A stretch of DNA of 64,000 nucleotides from Thermoleophilaceae bacterium (lineage in GTDB: Bacteria > Actinomycetota > Thermoleophilia > Solirubrobacterales > Thermoleophilaceae). The notes under the pieces were generated by a model. That model did no database searches and was not told the DNA's origin. It worked only from the letters and a program-made list of their open reading frames with translations. A program made the translations under genes and the position numbers. Shown here piece by piece: positions 17,027-26,140 of the stretch. Location of the stretch: the NCBI GenBank assembly GCA_040901445.1, contig JBBDYQ010000009.1, positions 1 through 64,000 on the forward strand. The letters are read 5' to 3'. Position 1 is the first letter of the stretch. Each line of letters starts with the position of its first letter.

Positions 17027-17746
17027 ATGCATCGCACCGGACTCGCACTCGGACTGCTCTGCGCCGCGCTCGCGGTCGCGCCGCAGGCCGCCGCACGCGA
17101 TCGCGCGCCGGCCTCGGTCCGCGTGGCCGAGTGCCAGCCGGGTGGGGAGACCGAAACCCGCACAGGTGCGTTCCAGACGAGCATGCGCCGCGTGCGCGGC
17201 ACCCGCTCGATGCAGGTGCGCCTCTACCTGCTGGAGCGGCTCGGCGACGGGCGGTTCACGCGCATGGAGGCACCCGGCCTGGGCGCCTGGCGCAGCTCGC
17301 GCAGAGGCGTCAGGCGCTTCGTCTACACCCAGCGCATCGAGGGGCTGAAGGCGCGGGCCGCCTACCGCGTGGTGGTCCACCACCGCTGGATCGGCGCCGA
17401 CGGCAAGCGCATCCGCTTCGCGCGCCGGCGCTCCGATGTGTGCGAGGTGCAGGGCGCCCTGCCCAATCTCAGGATCGTGAAGATCTCCGCGCGGGACGGG
17501 CTCTACTCCGTCGTCGTGCGCAACTCCGGCGGCGCGGACGCCCGCGACGTCCCCGTCGCCCTCTCGGTCGACGGGGTGCCCCTCCCGGCCGTCACCCTGG
17601 CTTCGCTGGCCGCGCTCGAAACCCGATCCGTGCGCTTCACCGGCGCCCCCTGCAGGTCCGGTCTGAGTGCGGCCATCGACCCCGACGATGCCCTGCGCGA
17701 GTCGTCGGAGGCCGACAACGTCCGGGTGCTCCGCTGTCGCCGCTGA
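17027..17746 (+). CDS. Secreted CARDB-like beta-sandwich protein
   Basis: 239 residues with a signal peptide (about 1-24). The C-terminal ~85 residues (PNLRIVKISARDGLYSVVVRNSGGADARDVPVAL... to DNVRVLRCRR) match the CARDB/Ig-like adhesion fold: a PDL-type start, the NSG turn and a closing SEADN. The N-terminal half is a second beta domain with Cys residues that could form disulphides. Function unknown; probably a surface or adhesion module. It is inserted between rpmE and the DUF1385 gene, which are adjacent in many relatives. Confidence 0.6.
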   Translation: MHRTGLALGLLCAALAVAPQAAARDRAPASVRVAECQPGGETETRTGAFQTSMRRVRGTRSMQVRLYLLERLGDGRFTRMEAPGLGAWRSSRRGVRRFVYTQRIEGLKARAAYRVVVHHRWIGADGKRIRFARRRSDVCEVQGALPNLRIVKISARDGLYSVVVRNSGGADARDVPVALSVDGVPLPAVTLASLAALETRSVRFTGAPCRSGLSAAIDPDDALRESSEADNVRVLRCRR

Positions 17747-17771
17747 CCCCATGCCCGTCTAGCATGGGCGG

Positions 17772-18806
17772 ATGACCCAGGCCCGCGAATCCACCAACGG
17801 CGCCGGCCCGAGCGCCGCGCCCGACGGGCTGCGGGAGGCCCGCAAGGACGCGCCGATCGGCGGTCAGGCGGTGCTCGAGGGCGTGATGATGCGCGGCGTC
17901 TCCACATGGGCGGTGGCGGTGCGCAAGCCCGCCGCCGACCAGCTCGAGGGCCGCGACCATCTCGAGCCCACGGAAGCGGCGCTGGGCGAGATCGAGATCA
18001 CCTCCGAGCCGCTCGTCTCCTTCAGCAGGCGCCACCGGCTTGCCCGCCTGCCCGTCGTGCGCGGAGTGGTGGCGCTCGGCGAGTCGCTCAAGATCGGCTT
18101 CAAGGCGCTCGGCATCTCCGCCAACGCGCAGGTGCCGGAGGGCGAGAAGGAGATCGGCGGCGGCGCCTGGGCCGGCACGATCGTGCTCTCCATGGCGCTG
18201 GCCATCGGGCTCTTCTTCATCCTGCCCGCCGGCCTCACCAACATCTTCCGCGACGACATCCCCAACTCGATCGCCTTCGTGGTGATCGAGAAGATCGTGC
18301 GGATCTCGATCTTCCTCGCCTACCTGTGGCTGATCTCGCGCATGCGCGACCTCCAGCGCGTCTTCGAGTACCACGGGGCAGAGCACAAGACCATCTCGTG
18401 CTACGAGGCAGGGCTCCCGCTCACCCCCGAGAACGCGCAGGGCTTCTCTCGCTTCCACCCGCGCTGCGGCACGAGCTTCCTGCTCATCGTGATGATCGTC
18501 TCGGTCTTCGTCTTCGCCCCGCTCGGCACGCCTGAGTGGTACTGGCTGTTCGCCTCGCGGGTCGTGGGCATCCCGCTCGTGGCCGGGCTCTCGTTCGAGG
18601 TGCTCAAGTGGTTCGGCCGCAACCGCACGAAGCTGTGGGCCCGGATCCTGATGTGGCCCGGCATCCAGCTGCAGCGCCTCACCACCCGCGAGCCCGACCT
18701 GTCGCAGCTCGCCGTGGCCATCGCCGCGCTCGAGGCCGTCCTCGCCGTGGAGACGCCGGAGGAGGCGTCGGACGAGGACCGCGTGGGCATGGAAGTCACC
18801 GCCTGA
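17772..18806 (+). CDS. DUF1385 (YqhQ-like) membrane protein
   Basis: 344 residues. GGQAVLEGVMMRG near residue 34 is the defining DUF1385 motif, followed by SRRHRLARLPVVRG, FEYHGAEHKTISCYE and RFHPRCGTSFL. The His/Glu/Cys set is conserved and may bind metal or be catalytic, but the biochemical role is not established. Four hydrophobic segments lie between about 135 and 275. The gene is commonly found near rpmE/prfA/prmC, as here. Confidence 0.85.
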   Translation: MTQARESTNGAGPSAAPDGLREARKDAPIGGQAVLEGVMMRGVSTWAVAVRKPAADQLEGRDHLEPTEAALGEIEITSEPLVSFSRRHRLARLPVVRGVVALGESLKIGFKALGISANAQVPEGEKEIGGGAWAGTIVLSMALAIGLFFILPAGLTNIFRDDIPNSIAFVVIEKIVRISIFLAYLWLISRMRDLQRVFEYHGAEHKTISCYEAGLPLTPENAQGFSRFHPRCGTSFLLIVMIVSVFVFAPLGTPEWYWLFASRVVGIPLVAGLSFEVLKWFGRNRTKLWARILMWPGIQLQRLTTREPDLSQLAVAIAALEAVLAVETPEEASDEDRVGMEVTA

Positions 18807-18817
18807 CCCGCCCCGGC

Positions 18818-18845
18818 TGTCACAGGGCACAGGGCCTATCTCGTC
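18818..18845 (+). promoter_or_regulatory. ECF41-type sigma factor promoter
   Basis: TGTCACA (18818-18824) and CGTC (18842-18845) with a 17-bp spacer match the -35/-10 pair described for ECF41 sigma factors. They lie upstream of the epimerase gene (start 18878) that precedes an ECF41 gene, so this is a likely autoregulatory promoter. Confidence 0.7.
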
Positions 18846-18877
18846 TCAGAGGGCGAACCCCCGACGAGAGGACGCCC

Positions 18878-19819
18878 ATGAAGGTCTTCGTCGCCGGCGC
18901 CACGGGAGCGCTCGGCAGGCAACTGGTCCCGCAGCTCGTGGCAAACGGGCACGACGTGGTGGGAATGACCCGCAGCGAGTCCAAGCGCGACCTGGTGCGC
19001 GGCCTAGGGGCGCGTCCGGCCGTGGCCGACGCTCTCGACCCCGACGCCGTGGCCCGTGTCGTGGCCGAGGCCGAGCCCGAGGTGATCGTGCACCAGCTCA
19101 CGGCGCTGTCGGACTCGCTCGACATGCGCCGCTTCGACGCCGACTTCGCTCTCACCAACCGGCTGCGCACGGAAGGCACCGACCATCTGCTGGCGGCGGG
19201 ACGCGCGGTCGCAGCCGGCCGCTTCGTGGCCCAGAGCTTCGCGGGCTGGAACTACGCCCACAGCGGCGGATGGGTGAAGAGCGAGGACGACCCGCTCGAC
19301 CCGTCGCCGGCGGAGCCCTTCCGCGCCGCGCTGGCGGCCATCCGCCACCTCGAGGACGCGGTGACCGGTGCGGACAGGGTGGAGGGCATCGTGCTCCGCT
19401 ACGGCGGGTTCTACGGGCCGGGCACGTCCGTGAGCCCCGAGGGCGAGCACGCCGAGCTGATCCGCAGGCGGAGGTTCCCGGTCGTCGGGAACGGAGCCGG
19501 GGTCTGGTCCTTCATCCATATAGAGGACGCGGCCTCCGCCACCGCCGCCGCTGTCGAGCGGGGCGCCACCGGCATCTACAACGTGGTGGACGACGAGCCC
19601 GCCCCGGTGCGCGAGTGGCTGCCGGAGCTGGCGAGCCGGCTCGGCGCCAAGGCGCCGCGCCACGTGCCCAGGTGGGTGGGTCGGCTGGCAGCCGGGGAGG
19701 CGGCGACCGTCATGATGACGGAGGTGCGTGGAGCATCGAACGCGAAGGCCAAGCGCGAGCTGGGCTGGCAGCCTCGGTACCCGAGCTGGCGGCAGGGCCT
19801 CGCCGCCGCGCTGGGCTGA
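18878..19819 (+). CDS. NAD-dependent epimerase/dehydratase (extended SDR) of an ECF41 unit
   Basis: 313 residues; ATG chosen because GAGAGGA lies just upstream. FVAGATGALGRQLV is the Rossmann glycine motif. YGGFYGPG stands in for the YxxxK region, and WSFIHIEDAASA, IYNVVDDEPAPVREW and NAKAKRELGWQPRYPSWRQGL are typical of the YfcH-like/atypical SDR group. ECF41 sigma factors are characteristically encoded beside a carboxymuconolactone decarboxylase, an oxidoreductase or an epimerase. This is the epimerase class, separated from the sigma gene by only 3 bp. The substrate is unknown. Confidence 0.85.
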   Translation: MKVFVAGATGALGRQLVPQLVANGHDVVGMTRSESKRDLVRGLGARPAVADALDPDAVARVVAEAEPEVIVHQLTALSDSLDMRRFDADFALTNRLRTEGTDHLLAAGRAVAAGRFVAQSFAGWNYAHSGGWVKSEDDPLDPSPAEPFRAALAAIRHLEDAVTGADRVEGIVLRYGGFYGPGTSVSPEGEHAELIRRRRFPVVGNGAGVWSFIHIEDAASATAAAVERGATGIYNVVDDEPAPVREWLPELASRLGAKAPRHVPRWVGRLAAGEAATVMMTEVRGASNAKAKRELGWQPRYPSWRQGLAAALG

Positions 19820-19822
19820 GCG

Positions 19823-20737
19823 ATGGCGGATCCGGGCGTCTTCGAGGAGTTGCGGCCGGTCGCATTCGGGATCGCCTACCGGATGCTCGGCAGCGTCAGC
19901 GCGGCCGAGGACGTCGTGCAGGAGGGCCTGCTGCGCCTGCACACGGCGCTGGAGGAGGGCGAGCGCATCGAGTCGCCGCGCGCGTACCTCTCGACCGTGG
20001 TCACGCGGCTCGGGATCGACGAGCTCCGCTCGGCGAGGGCGCGGCGCGAGCGCTACGTGGGCGAGTGGCTGCCCGAGCCGCTGCTCACGAGCTCGGATGA
20101 GGACCCCGCGCGCCACGCCGAGATGGCGGACTCGCTGTCGCTCGCCTTCCTCGGCCTGCTGGAGCGCCTGTCGCCCGAGCAGCGCGCCGTGTTCCTGTTG
20201 CGCGAGGTGTTCGACTACCCCTACGACAGGATCGCGGAGATCGTCGGGAAGAGTGAGGACAACTCCAGGCAGCTGGCCGCCCGGGCGCGCCGCCAGGTGG
20301 AGGACGGCAGGCAGCGGTTCGAGGCGTCCCGAGAGCAGAGCGAGGAGCTGGCCCGCCGGTTCTTCGCGGCCACCGAGCAGGGCGACCTCGAGGCGCTCGA
20401 GGAGCTGCTGGCCCACGACGTGGTGCTGCGCGGCGACGGCGGCGGAAAGGTGCCCGCGCTCGCCCGCGCCCTGCACGGCCGCACCCGGGTGGCCAAGACC
20501 CTGACCGCCTGGTCCAGGGCGGCCGCGCGCTTCGGAGGGGCCGCGGTGCGCAGGGCCGAGGTCAACGGCCAGCCCGGCGCGATGGTCCTCGATCCGGAGG
20601 GCAGGTTGATCAGCGTGATGACGCTCGACATCGCCGCGGGCAAGGTCCAGGCGGTGAGCTCGGTGGTCAACCCGGACAAGCTGCGGCATCTCGGGCCCGT
20701 GGCCGACATGGCGGCGCTGCTGCGCGAGCACTCGTAG
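19823..20737 (+). CDS. ECF41-family sigma factor with fused SnoaL-like domain (SigJ type)
   Basis: 304 residues. Sigma region 2 (about 8-75, FGIAYRMLGSVSAAEDVVQEGLLRL) and region 4 (about 110-165, LSPEQRAVFLLREVF...YDRIAEIVGKSEDNSRQLAARAR) flank a linker containing WLPEP. The C-terminal SnoaL-like domain (~175-300) carries DGGGK and NPDKL. WLPEP, DGGGK and NPDKL are the ECF41 hallmarks; the fused domain acts as a built-in regulator instead of a separate anti-sigma factor, and none is encoded nearby. A matching promoter lies upstream of the preceding epimerase gene. Confidence 0.93.
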   Translation: MADPGVFEELRPVAFGIAYRMLGSVSAAEDVVQEGLLRLHTALEEGERIESPRAYLSTVVTRLGIDELRSARARRERYVGEWLPEPLLTSSDEDPARHAEMADSLSLAFLGLLERLSPEQRAVFLLREVFDYPYDRIAEIVGKSEDNSRQLAARARRQVEDGRQRFEASREQSEELARRFFAATEQGDLEALEELLAHDVVLRGDGGGKVPALARALHGRTRVAKTLTAWSRAAARFGGAAVRRAEVNGQPGAMVLDPEGRLISVMTLDIAAGKVQAVSSVVNPDKLRHLGPVADMAALLREHS

Positions 20738-20806
20738 GGCGCCTTCCCCCTTGACGCGGGGGCCGCGACGGGGTTTCCTGGTCTTTCCATCACGGAGGGG
20801 CGGGAG

Positions 20807-21796
20807 TTGGCAGGGATTCGTGCAGGTCTGGGGGTGTTCGTGGCGGCGATCGCATTGACGCCGGCCGCCGCATGGGCGTGTGAGGAGCACGATCCCGACG
20901 AGCGGGAGCGCGTGGCGGGCCGGGCCGGCCAGACGCTGACCGTGGAGATCCCCAACACGCTCGCGGGCGCGGAATGGGTCATCCGCACCGCGGGCGACGA
21001 GGACGACGAGGACGGCGACGAGCTGGCCAAGGGCGAGGACGAGGCCGCCCCGGAGGGCGTGGAGGCCGAGTTCGAGGTCCCGGATCTCGGTGAGGACCAG
21101 AAGAGCGTGGAGCTCGTCGTCGAGGTCACCCACGAGGCCGACGGCGCCGACTGGTCCTACGAGCTGGAGCTGGACTATCGCGGCCGTCCCGCGCCCGAGC
21201 CGCCAAAGGAGCCAAAGCCCGAACCCGAGCCGGATCCGGAGCCCACGCCCGAGCCGAAGGCCGACAAGCCCCCGCCGCCATCCGCGCCCGACCGCTCTTC
21301 CGACGCCCAGCCCGCCCCGGCTCCGGCCGCCGCCAAGCCGCCGCCGCCCCCGCCGCCCCCGGCCCCGGTGGTGCCCGTCGAGCGCGCGGCCCCGCCGCCC
21401 CCGCCGCCGGCCGCGCTTCTCCTGACGGGCGGAAAGGCGCCGCCGGCCGTGAGCGACCTGCTGGACGGAGTCGCCGCGGTCGGCACCGCGATCCCCGATG
21501 TGCTGGCCGGCGCATCGCCCGCTCAGCCCGCCACCGAGCAGCGCTCCCGCCGCCGCTCACGCCGGCGGAGCGAGAAGCCCGAGCCGCAGGCCTTTGCGCC
21601 CGCCCGGCGCCGCCGGCCGCCCGCCGCCCCCGCCGAGGAGGGCGGCATCCGCCTGCCCCAGGTGGATCTGCCCGGCTTCGGCTCGGGCCTGGCGTGGAGC
21701 CTGATAGGCGGCGGCACCCTCGCCTTCGCGCTCGCGGGCCTCGGCGTGGCCGGCCTCGGCCGCCATCGCCGGCGGCGCGGCCTCGCCCTGCGCTAG
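20807..21796 (+). CDS. Proline-rich, membrane-anchored surface protein
   Basis: 329 residues from a TTG start preceded by GGAGGGG. A signal segment (about 1-24) is followed by an acidic domain with runs of Asp/Glu (50-70). A long extended region (~125-205) consists of PEP/PKPEPEP and poly-Pro tracts, which could span the cell wall. A basic Arg/Ser-rich stretch (~245-275) precedes a C-terminal transmembrane helix and a RHRRRR cytoplasmic tail. No canonical LPXTG was seen, although the overall layout is like a wall-spanning anchor protein. Function unknown. The two Cys residues in the N-terminal region are not in a lipobox. Confidence 0.6.
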   Translation: MAGIRAGLGVFVAAIALTPAAAWACEEHDPDERERVAGRAGQTLTVEIPNTLAGAEWVIRTAGDEDDEDGDELAKGEDEAAPEGVEAEFEVPDLGEDQKSVELVVEVTHEADGADWSYELELDYRGRPAPEPPKEPKPEPEPDPEPTPEPKADKPPPPSAPDRSSDAQPAPAPAAAKPPPPPPPPAPVVPVERAAPPPPPPAALLLTGGKAPPAVSDLLDGVAAVGTAIPDVLAGASPAQPATEQRSRRRSRRRSEKPEPQAFAPARRRRPPAAPAEEGGIRLPQVDLPGFGSGLAWSLIGGGTLAFALAGLGVAGLGRHRRRRGLALR

Positions 21797-21985
21797 TAGG
21801 CGTGTCCGGAAGTTCCGCGTGGAACCCGGCGAGGGGCTGGGCGTGACTGACGTTGGACGCGGGATGAGTCGATGCAGAGCATCGGCGATTCCCGCGGCCG
21901 GCGTCAGGCGCGTCCAGACGCCGCCGGTTCCCGCCGGAACTTGCGGATGCGTCTACCTAGAGAGCGGGCACGTAACCTCTTCCCC

Positions 21986-23044
21986 GTGATCGACAAGCTC
22001 GTCGAGCAGATCGAGAGCCGCTTCCGCGAGCTCTCGGAGCAGATGTCCGACCCCGAGGTCATCGGGGATCGCGACCGCTACGCCGAGGTGGGGCGGGCGT
22101 ACCGGCAGCTCGAGCCCGCCCACGAGCTCGCGCTGGAGTACCGGCGCGCGGCCGACGACGCGGCCGGTGCCCGCGAGCTGCTGTCCGAGGACGGCGACGA
22201 TCCGGAGCTGCGCGACCTGCTGCGCACGAGCGAGGCGCGGCTGGCGGAGCTGGAGGAGGAGATCCGGCTCGCGATGGTCGAGCGCGACCCCAGCGACGAG
22301 AAGAACGTGATCGTGGAGATCCGCCCCGGCACGGGCGGCGAAGAGGCCGGCCTGTTCGCCGCCGACCTCTACCGGATGCTCACGCGCTACGCCGAGCGGA
22401 GGGGCCTCAAGACCGAGGACATGGCCGTCTCCGAGGGCCACTACACGTTCGCGATCAAGGGCGAGGGCGCCTACAGCGTGTTCAAGTTCGAGGGCGGCAC
22501 CCATCGCGTGCAGCGCGTGCCGCAGACGGAGTCCCAGGGCCGCATCCACACCTCCACCGCCACCGTCGCGGTGCTGCCGGAGGCCGAGGAGGTGGAGGTG
22601 CAGATCGATCCCGGCGACCTCGAGGTGGACGTCTATCGCAGCTCCGGCCCGGGCGGGCAGTCCGTGAACACCACCGACTCGGCCGTGCGCATCACCCACA
22701 AGCCCACCGGCATCGTGGTGTCCATGCAGGACGAGAAGTCGCAGCTGCAGAACAAGGAGCGCGCCCTGCGCGTGCTGCGCGCGCGCCTGTACGAGCGGCA
22801 GCGGGCCGCGCAGCAGGCCGAGCTGTCGGCCGAGCGCCGCGCGCAGGTGGGCACGGGCGAGCGCGCGGAGAAGATCCGCACCTACAACTTCCCCCAGGAC
22901 CGCGTCACCGACCACCGCGTGAACCTCACGAAGGGCAACCTGCCGGCGGTGGTGGCCGGCGAGCTCGACGAGTTCACGGCCGCGCTCGAGGCGGACGAGA
23001 AGCGCGTCAAGCTCGAGCGCCAGGCCGAGCCACTCGCCCCGTGA
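21986..23044 (+). CDS. prfA: Peptide chain release factor 1
   Basis: 352 residues from GTG 21986, which matches the usual RF1 length; an in-frame ATG at 21872 would add 38 non-family residues. [18 protein letters not shown] contains the GGQ loop that triggers peptidyl-tRNA hydrolysis. [20 protein letters not shown] contains the RF1-type PxT codon-recognition tripeptide (here PQT), distinguishing it from RF2. The 3' end overlaps prmC by GTGA, pairing the factor with the methyltransferase that modifies its GGQ glutamine. Confidence 0.95.
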   Translation: MIDKLVEQIESRFRELSEQMSDPEVIGDRDRYAEVGRAYRQLEPAHELALEYRRAADDAAGARELLSEDGDDPELRDLLRTSEARLAELEEEIRLAMVERDPSDEKNVIVEIRPGTGGEEAGLFAADLYRMLTRYAERRGLKTEDMAVSEGHYTFAIKGEGAYSVFKFEGGTHRVQRVPQTESQGRIHTSTATVAVLPEAEEVEVQIDPGDLEVDVYRSSGPGGQSVNTTDSAVRITHKPTGIVVSMQDEKSQLQNKERALRVLRARLYERQRAAQQAELSAERRAQVGTGERAEKIRTYNFPQDRVTDHRVNLTKGNLPAVVAGELDEFTAALEADEKRVKLERQAEPLAP

Positions 23045-23850
23045 CGGTGACCGTCGGCAGCGTGCGCGACGCGCTCGCCGCCGCGGAGGACGCCCTGCGC
23101 GCGGCGGGCTGCGACACCCCGCGCCTCGATGCCGAGGTCATGCTCGCCGACGCCATGGGCGTGGACCGCGGGGCGCTCGTGACCGATTCCGGCCGCGGCA
23201 TCGAGCCCGCCGTCGCGCGCATCATGGGCGAGCGCGTGCGCCGTCGCACCACGCGCGAGCCCGTGGCCTACGTGCTCGGCCGGCGTGGCTTCCGGCGCAT
23301 CGAGCTGGCGGTGGACGGGCGCGTGCTCGTCCCGCGGCCGGAGACCGAGCTGCTGGTGGAGCTGGCTCTCGGCTTGCCCGAGGGGGCGCGCGTGCACGAC
23401 GTGGGCACCGGGTCGGGGGCGGTGGCCCTGGCGCTGGCCCACGAGCGGCCCGACCTGCGGGTGAGCGCGTCCGATGCCTCGCCGGCGGCGGCGCAGGCGG
23501 CGCGCGAGAACGCGGCGCGGCTCGGGCTGGACGTGCCCGTCACCGTCGCCCAGGGGCTTCCCGCGGGAGACTTCGAGCTCGTGCTGGCCAACCTCCCGTA
23601 CGTGCGTGAGGACGAGTGGGCCGGCCTGGCGCCGGAGATCACTCGCTGGGAGCCGCGCGACGCGCTGCTCGCGGGCGAGGACGGCCTGGACGCCATCCGC
23701 GCGCTGGTGGCGGAGGCGACGGCGGGGCTGCGGCTCGCCCTGGAGCACGGCCCGGGGCAGGCGGCGGCGGTGCGCGGGCTGCTGAACGGCTCCGCGACGC
23801 TGCGCGACCTGGCGGGGCGCGAGCGCGTGACCCTGGGGGCGGCGCCGTGA
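23041..23850 (+). CDS. prmC: Peptide chain release factor N5-glutamine methyltransferase
   Basis: 269 residues. The N-terminal helical recognition domain (1-~80) is followed by the SAM-dependent methyltransferase domain: VHDVGTGSGAVALALA (motif I), ASDASPAAAQAARENA, and LANLPYVREDEW. The catalytic tetrapeptide reads NLPY rather than the common NPPY, a variation to note at the glutamine-binding turn. RPETELLVE precedes motif I as usual. It is coupled to prfA upstream and sua5 downstream by 4-bp GTGA overlaps. Confidence 0.92.
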   Translation: MTVTVGSVRDALAAAEDALRAAGCDTPRLDAEVMLADAMGVDRGALVTDSGRGIEPAVARIMGERVRRRTTREPVAYVLGRRGFRRIELAVDGRVLVPRPETELLVELALGLPEGARVHDVGTGSGAVALALAHERPDLRVSASDASPAAAQAARENAARLGLDVPVTVAQGLPAGDFELVLANLPYVREDEWAGLAPEITRWEPRDALLAGEDGLDAIRALVAEATAGLRLALEHGPGQAAAVRGLLNGSATLRDLAGRERVTLGAAP

Positions 23851-24467
23851 CCGCCGAGGACGTGGCCACCTTCGAGCGCTGCATGTCGGTGGGCGGCGTG
23901 GCCGTCTTCCCGGCGGACACGGTGTACGGCCTGGCCACCGACCCCGAGTCCGACGAGGGCGTCGCGCGCATCCTGCGGATGAAGGGCCGGTCGCCGCGCC
24001 GCCCCTCCGCGGTGATGTTCTTCCGCCTCGACCTCGCTCTGGCTGCGCTGCCGGAGCTCGGAGAGCGCACGCGCTCGGCACTCGGGCGGCTCCTGCCCGG
24101 CCCGCTCACGCTGCTGCTCCCGAACCCCACCGGCCGCTGGCCGCTGGCCTGCGGGCCGCAGGAGGGACGTCTCGGCGTGCGTGTGCCGCGACTCGACGGC
24201 GAGCTCGCGCCGCTGGCGGCCGTCCGCTGGCCCGTGCTGCAGACCAGTGCCAACCCGAGCGGCGGGGCGGACGCGCGCCGGCTGGGGGCCGTGGACCAGC
24301 GCATCAGGTCCGAGGCCGACCTCGTGCTGGACGGCGGCGAGCTGCCCGGCACGCCGTCCACGGTGGTGGACCTCACGGGCTACGAGGCGGACGGCGTCCA
24401 CGCGATCGTCCGCGAGGGAGCCGTCCCCGCCGTCGCCGTCGCGGCCTCCCTCGGGGACGGGTCGTGA
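23847..24467 (+). CDS. L-threonylcarbamoyladenylate synthase (Sua5/YrdC family)
   Basis: 206 residues. It forms threonylcarbamoyl-AMP for the t6A modification of tRNAs reading ANN codons. GGVAVFPADTVYGLATDPES is the family entry motif, MKGRSPRRPSAVMFF the KxR-type substrate-binding stretch, and LQTSANPSGG the conserved SxNxSG loop. PSTVVDLT closes the domain. Length corresponds to the YrdC-only type without the extra Sua5 domain. The GTG start overlaps prmC and the gene overlaps the MFS gene, each by GTGA. Confidence 0.9.
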   Translation: MTAEDVATFERCMSVGGVAVFPADTVYGLATDPESDEGVARILRMKGRSPRRPSAVMFFRLDLALAALPELGERTRSALGRLLPGPLTLLLPNPTGRWPLACGPQEGRLGVRVPRLDGELAPLAAVRWPVLQTSANPSGGADARRLGAVDQRIRSEADLVLDGGELPGTPSTVVDLTGYEADGVHAIVREGAVPAVAVAASLGDGS

Positions 24468-26131
24468 GTCACCGCCTGGCGGCCATCCTGCTCGCGGCCG
24501 GCGCCGGGCTGGCGCTCGCCGACGGTTCGATCGTCGTGCTCGCCCTGCCGGAGCTGCTCGACGCGCTCGACACCAGCGTCGAGGGCGTCGCGGCGGTCAT
24601 CGGCGTCTACACGGCCGTGCTCGCCGTCGCGCTGCTCCCGGCGGAGGCGCTGCGCCGCGCCGTCGGCGCCCGGCGCCTGGGGGCGGGCGGGCTGGTGCTG
24701 TTCGCGGCCGCGTCGCTCGCCGCGGGCCTCGCCGGATCGCTGCCTCTGATGCTCGTGCTGAGGGCCGCCCAGGCGCTCGGCGGGGCGGCCGCCCTCGTGG
24801 CGGCGTTCGCGCTGCTGGACGCCGGGCGGCGGCCGGGTGGGGGCGGCCGGCTGTGGTCACTCGCGGCCATCGGGGGCGCCGCGGCCGGGCCGGCGCTCGG
24901 CGGCGCGCTCACCCAGGCGCTCGACTGGCGGGCGATCTTCCTCGTTCAGGTGCCGATCGCGCTCGCGGCGGCGGTCGCCGCGCTCCGCGGCCCCGCCGCG
25001 CACGTGGTGCCTGCCGGGGACGAGCTCGCATCGGCGCCGGCGCCGGCGCCGGGCCGGCGCACGCGGGCGGCGGCCGCGCTCGCGCTGGTCTCCGCCGCGC
25101 TCACCGCCGTGCTCTTCCTGCTCGTCCTGGTGCTCGTGGCGGGCTGGAGCCTGGACCCGCTGGCCGGGGCGGCCGCGGTCACCATCCTTCCGGTCACCGC
25201 GATCGCCGCGACGCGCATCAGGGGCGACGCGACCGTGCGCGCCGGGGTGGGCTGCCTGCTCGTGGCCGGCGGGGTGGCCGCCCTGGCGGCCCTGGGCACC
25301 GCCTCGGTGTGGTGGACGGTGGCCCCCCAGGTGCTCGCAGGCGTGGGCATGGGCCTGGCCCTCCCGGCGCTCGGCGGCGCCCTGCTGCCCGAGCGCACGG
25401 CTGCCGACGCCGCCCGCGTGCTCACTCTGCGCCACGCGGGCATCGCGGTCGCGCTCGCCCTGCTCGCGCCGGTGATCGCGGGGCAGCTCGACGAGGCGGT
25501 CGAGAAGGCCCGCGAGCGCGGCGCGGCGCTCGTGCTCGATGCGCGGCTCGACCCCACGGAGAAGCTGCAGCTGGCCCCGGCGCTGGTGGGCGATGTGAAC
25601 GAGAGCGACGCTCGCGGGGAGCTGGCACGCTCCTTCGACGAGCGGGCCGGTGAGTTCGAGGACGAGGAGCGGGTGGAGTTCGAGCGGCTGCGCGAGCGCA
25701 CCGACCAGGTGCTCACCGCCGCGGTGGGCGACGGCTTCAGGCTTGCCTTCCTGCTCACCGCGGCGTTCGCCGCGCTGGCCGCTCTCGCGCTGCTGCCGGT
25801 GCCGCGGCCTGCCGTGCTGGCGGTGGCGGCGGCGCTGGCGGCGGCGGTCCCGCTCGGCACATGGGCCGTGTCGGAGGCCACGGCGCCGGAGCCGGTGGAG
25901 ATCGCCGACCCGTGCCAGGAGCGCGAGCTGCCCGACACCGGCGGCATCAGCGGCTTCATCCAGGACGCCGCTCTCGTGGCGCTCGACCGCGCCGCCTGCC
26001 GCTTCGGCTCCTCCCGCGAGGAGCTCGTGCTGGCCCTGTCCGACGAGGACGTCGCACGCGAGTACGAGCAGGAGCACGGGGTGGACCCGCGCTCGCTCGG
26101 GAACCTGGTGCAGGGTGTGCTGGGCTTCTGA
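24464..26131 (+). CDS. MFS transporter with an extra C-terminal domain
   Basis: 555 residues. The first ~180 residues form six helices with DGSIVVLALPEL (MFS motif D1-like, as in drug/proton antiporters of the 14-helix group) and RAAQALGGAAAL. Further helices occur to ~345, then a long cytoplasmic or extracellular charged insert (~345-425, rich in Glu/Arg), then two helices. The last ~75 residues, starting PCQERELPDTGGI and containing QDAALVALDRAACRFGSSREELVLALSD, are a distinct soluble domain not usual in MFS proteins. It is GTGA-coupled to sua5. The transported substrate is unknown. Confidence 0.7.
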   Translation: MSHRLAAILLAAGAGLALADGSIVVLALPELLDALDTSVEGVAAVIGVYTAVLAVALLPAEALRRAVGARRLGAGGLVLFAAASLAAGLAGSLPLMLVLRAAQALGGAAALVAAFALLDAGRRPGGGGRLWSLAAIGGAAAGPALGGALTQALDWRAIFLVQVPIALAAAVAALRGPAAHVVPAGDELASAPAPAPGRRTRAAAALALVSAALTAVLFLLVLVLVAGWSLDPLAGAAAVTILPVTAIAATRIRGDATVRAGVGCLLVAGGVAALAALGTASVWWTVAPQVLAGVGMGLALPALGGALLPERTAADAARVLTLRHAGIAVALALLAPVIAGQLDEAVEKARERGAALVLDARLDPTEKLQLAPALVGDVNESDARGELARSFDERAGEFEDEERVEFERLRERTDQVLTAAVGDGFRLAFLLTAAFAALAALALLPVPRPAVLAVAAALAAAVPLGTWAVSEATAPEPVEIADPCQERELPDTGGISGFIQDAALVALDRAACRFGSSREELVLALSDEDVAREYEQEHGVDPRSLGNLVQGVLGF

Positions 26132-26140
26132 CCGGGCTGC

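Noticed and set aside
20741-20800. TTGACG and a CCCCC/GGGGG hairpin after the ECF41 gene as promoter or terminator
   Set aside because: No -10 at a proper distance and the stem is only five pairs; both could be chance in this composition.
23041-23850. NLPY instead of NPPY in PrmC as a sign of inactivation
   Set aside because: The rest of the motif and the coupling with prfA are intact, and a hydrophobic change at this position is likely tolerated.
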